Of a DNA stretch of 23,621 bases, positions 21,449 through 23,621 are shown piece after piece. A program made the translations under genes and the position numbers. The notes below the pieces were generated by a model. That model was given only the letters and a program-made list of their open reading frames with translations. It was not told where the DNA came from and did not search any database. The DNA comes from Cellvibrionales bacterium UBA1969. GTDB lineage: Bacteria > Pseudomonadota > Gammaproteobacteria > Pseudomonadales > UBA7434. The stretch lies in assembly GCA_002339085.1 (NCBI GenBank), contig DDDX01000098.1, forward strand, positions 1 through 23,621, in the 5' to 3' direction. Every line of letters begins with the position of its first letter. Positions within the stretch are counted from its first letter, which is position 1.

Positions 21449-23392
21449 TTATTCTTTATGATGAGCAATTTCAAGTTGTTCGTTGATTTCTAACCATTCA
21501 CTCTCAAGCTGAGTGACTGTTAATTTTAACTGCCCCTGTTGTTGAATTGCCGCAGCTAATCGTTGTTTATTATTATCATCGTAAATTGATGGTAGTGCCA
21601 GTTCATTTTCGATGGAATTTAGAGTTTCCTCATGCTGAGAAAGCTGCGCTTCAATTTGCTGGCAGCGCTGGGTCAGGGGTTTTAATTTGGCCCGCAGTTC
21701 GGCAGCTTCTCGTTTTCTGTTTTTTTTATCAATTAAAGTTTCGCTACTTTTAATAGGTCCAGTTGATCCTATTTCAGCTGCTTGCGTGTTAGCGCTAGAA
21801 TTGCTATCAGTGAAGTCTTTAACTCTGTTATTTAATAACCATTTGGCATACTGTTCAAGGTCGCCGTCATAATGAGTGAGCTGACCGTCAGTGACTAACC
21901 ACAGTTCATCAGTCACTGTTTCTAAAAGGTGCCGATCATGTGATATTACCAGCAGAGAGCCTTGATAACTTTGTAACGCCACATTCAAAGCGTATCGCAT
22001 TTCAAGATCCAGATGGTTTGTGGGCTCGTCAAGCAATAACAAATTTGGTTTTTTTAAAACTAAGGTGGCCAAGACAAGTCTCGCTTTTTCCCCGCCAGAC
22101 ATTGGTTCTATTGATGAAATTGCCTGATTGCCAATAAAACCGAAGCCACCTAAAAAACGACGCAACTCTGCCTCACTTCGTGATGAATAGGCTCTACTTA
22201 GATGGCTTAAAGGGGTATCATCCGGCCTGAGTTGATCAAGTTGATACTGTGCGAAATAGCCGATGTTGATTTCTTTAGCGCGATCGATGCTGCCTTGTTG
22301 TGCGTCGAGTTCACCTGCGATAGCTTTTATCAGAGTAGACTTACCCGTACCATTAGCGCCTAGTAGGCCGATTCGCGCCCCTTGTTCAATGTTGATATTA
22401 ACCTTACTTAAGATGGTTGCATCTTGATAACCAAGCTGTAAATTATCGGTTTGAATTAGCTGCTTTGGATCTTTGCTTGGGGCTTGAAACTCAAAAGAAA
22501 AGGGCGAGTCTATATGCGCTGGGGCAATCGAAGTTAATTTCGCTAAGGCCTTAACACGGCTTTGAGCTTGCTTTGCTTTTGTTGCCTTGGCACCAAAGCG
22601 GTCAATAAACTTTTGCATGTGCGCAATATTTTTTTGCTGTTTAATAAAAGCTGCGGTTTGGTTAGCTAGCCGTGCCGCTCGTTGCTTTTCAAATTCAGAG
22701 TAATTACCGTTGTAATGACTAATCGTTTGCTGTTCGATATGGGCGATATGGGTGCAGATACTGTCAAGGAAATCACGGTCATGAGAAATAATCATTAGGC
22801 AGCCGTTGTAGCGTTTTAACCATGATTCAAGCCAAATAATTGCATCGAGATCTAGGTGGTTAGTTGGCTCATCTAGCAATAGAATATCAGATTGAATCAT
22901 GAGTGCTCTAGCTAGATTTAGACGCATTCTCCAGCCACCTGAAAATGCATTCACAGCTGTTTGTTGTTGGTCGCTGGTAAAACCAAGGCCTGCTAATAGT
23001 TGTCCAGAACGAGATTCAGCTGTATAAGCATCGGCATTTTCTAGCTGCTCATAAGCGGCTGCCAATGCTTCGTTATCACCACTTTGTTCTGCTTCTTGGA
23101 GAGAATTCTTGGCAGCCATAAGGGCTCGATCGCCAGCCATTACAAAGTCAATCGCGGTTCCTTGATGCCGTTCAACATGCTGGGCAACCGTGGCAATGAT
23201 AAAGGAAGGAGGTATGGTGATATCACCAAGATCAGCATTGATGTCATGGGTTAGCATTGACATGAAGCTGGATTTACCACAGCCATTAGCCCCCGTAAGA
23301 CCTACACGATGACCTGAATAGGCGGAGAAATTTGCATCTTTAAAGAGTAATTTATCGGCTCTTCGAAGGCTGACGTTTGAAACAGTGATCAT
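21449..23392 (-). CDS. yheS: ABC-F family ATPase YheS
   Basis: This is a cytoplasmic protein with two ABC ATPase domains and no membrane part, so a ribosome-associated ABC-F factor rather than a transporter. Domain 1 has Walker A GANGCGKS (34-41), signature FSGGWRMRL (150-158) and DEPTNHLDL (174-182). Domain 2 has GANGTGKS (345-352), MSGGEKARL (431-439) and DEPTNHLDL (455-463). The interdomain linker (~240-285, KATKAKQAQSR) and a charged C-terminal coiled coil (~555-645) match E. coli YheS in order and length (647 vs 637). ABC-F proteins bind the ribosomal E site and rescue difficult translation. ATG 23392 lacks an obvious ribosome site. Confidence 0.94.
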   Translation of the reverse strand: MITVSNVSLRRADKLLFKDANFSAYSGHRVGLTGANGCGKSSFMSMLTHDINADLGDITIPPSFIIATVAQHVERHQGTAIDFVMAGDRALMAAKNSLQEAEQSGDNEALAAAYEQLENADAYTAESRSGQLLAGLGFTSDQQQTAVNAFSGGWRMRLNLARALMIQSDILLLDEPTNHLDLDAIIWLESWLKRYNGCLMIISHDRDFLDSICTHIAHIEQQTISHYNGNYSEFEKQRAARLANQTAAFIKQQKNIAHMQKFIDRFGAKATKAKQAQSRVKALAKLTSIAPAHIDSPFSFEFQAPSKDPKQLIQTDNLQLGYQDATILSKVNINIEQGARIGLLGANGTGKSTLIKAIAGELDAQQGSIDRAKEINIGYFAQYQLDQLRPDDTPLSHLSRAYSSRSEAELRRFLGGFGFIGNQAISSIEPMSGGEKARLVLATLVLKKPNLLLLDEPTNHLDLEMRYALNVALQSYQGSLLVISHDRHLLETVTDELWLVTDGQLTHYDGDLEQYAKWLLNNRVKDFTDSNSSANTQAAEIGSTGPIKSSETLIDKKNRKREAAELRAKLKPLTQRCQQIEAQLSQHEETLNSIENELALPSIYDDNNKQRLAAAIQQQGQLKLTVTQLESEWLEINEQLEIAHHKE

Positions 23393-23401
23393 GATTATTT
23401 T

Positions 23402-23439
23402 TTTAAATAAAGCAGCCTACTCATAATAGCTTGAGTAAG
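23402..23439 (-). terminator. Possible hairpin terminator after the FlhB-like gene
   Basis: On the minus strand CTTACTCA pairs with TGAGTAGG across an 8-nt loop (8 bp, one G-U), and the downstream run CTTTATTT is only moderately U-rich. It lies between the FlhB-like stop and the yheS start. It may be a weak terminator. Confidence 0.35.
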
Positions 23440-23461
23440 CCGATGTCTGGCAATTGATAGC

Positions 23462-23621
23462 TCATTGCAACTTTAAAGAGTACGCTAGGGCGATTATCTG
23501 GGCAATGATAACATATAAATCATGCGAAATTTCATCGCCTAGTTCGAGCATTGACAGTAATTCAGTAAGCTCGGCATTCTCATACATTGGCACGCCTAAT
23601 TGCCTGGCTAGATCTATAATC
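23462..23621 (-). CDS. FlhB C-terminal-domain-like protein (partial)
   Basis: Only the last 52 residues are in the window; the start lies beyond the right edge. The visible part reads DLARQLGVPMYENAELTELL, then LELGDEISHDLYVIIAQIIA, ending AYSLKLQ. It aligns with the end of the cytoplasmic domain of FlhB/EscU-type export switch proteins (pattern A...GVPVYEDPELARLL, then VGDEIPEELY..VAEVLA). Stand-alone FlhB-tail proteins are common in proteobacteria outside flagellar operons, often near a FliK-like gene; whether this is one or a full FlhB cannot be seen. No flagellar gene is in the window. The NPTH self-cleavage site would lie upstream of the visible part. Confidence 0.75.
   Translation of the reverse strand, partial: IIDLARQLGVPMYENAELTELLSMLELGDEISHDLYVIIAQIIALAYSLKLQ

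Noticed and set aside
1..23621. Mobile element, prophage, CRISPR, toxin-antitoxin or defence system
   Set aside because: No transposase, integrase, terminal repeats, spaced repeat array, tRNA or nuclease/toxin motif was found; the genes are recognisable housekeeping types in conserved groupings.

Overview
The window looks like ordinary chromosome from a gammaproteobacterium. Nearly every protein reads as an ortholog of an Enterobacterales/Pseudomonas-type housekeeping gene: HtpG, GpsA, SixA, GcvR, YheU, TusA, EpmC, PdxB, TadA, MltF, large-type PurL, SecD/SecF, PpnN, YfgD-type ArsC, WrbA, GlpE and YheS. EpmC, PdxB, SixA, YheU and the tadA/mltF/purL neighbourhood point to Gammaproteobacteria. 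The fairly A+T-rich DNA and some small unrecognised proteins would suit a marine lineage, but the genus cannot be read from this sequence. I see no mobile element, prophage, CRISPR array, tRNA, rRNA or defence island, and no clear sign of horizontal transfer.

Layout, left to right. (1) Positions 1-4835, plus strand: htpG behind a convincing heat-shock (sigma-32) promoter, then gpsA and sixA as a tight pair, an alpha/beta hydrolase, and a 73-residue two-helix membrane protein. The last ends tail to tail with gcvR (minus). (2) Positions 5791-8430, plus strand: a compact five-gene run, yheU-tusA-epmC-pdxB-tadA. Three members act on translation: TusA in wobble-uridine thiolation, EpmC in EF-P hydroxylation and TadA in wobble inosine. 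pdxB makes the PLP precursor. (3) mltF (minus) and purL (plus) diverge from a 357-bp region; tadA-mltF-purL adjacency also occurs in E. coli. purL has no ATG, GTG or well-placed TTG start and appears to begin at CTG. (4) secD-secF-ppnN on the plus strand, with no yajC or tgt upstream. (5) Two minus-strand genes: an unrecognised 107-residue charged protein with its own promoter, and a TlpA/thioredoxin-like lipoprotein. (6) arsC(yfgD)-wrbA-DUF2069 on the plus strand, ending tail to tail with glpE. (7) glpE, the ABC-F protein yheS and a partial FlhB-C-terminal-like gene on the minus strand; the last runs off the right edge.

Most genes are single housekeeping functions, not parts of one system. 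I did not find a convincing new multi-gene system. The items most worth checking are the purL CTG start, the htpG control region (sigma-32 promoter plus a 20-bp-phased direct repeat), two convergent gene pairs whose stop codons share one palindromic tetranucleotide, the translation-linked operon, the two unrecognised small proteins and the orphan FlhB-like gene.
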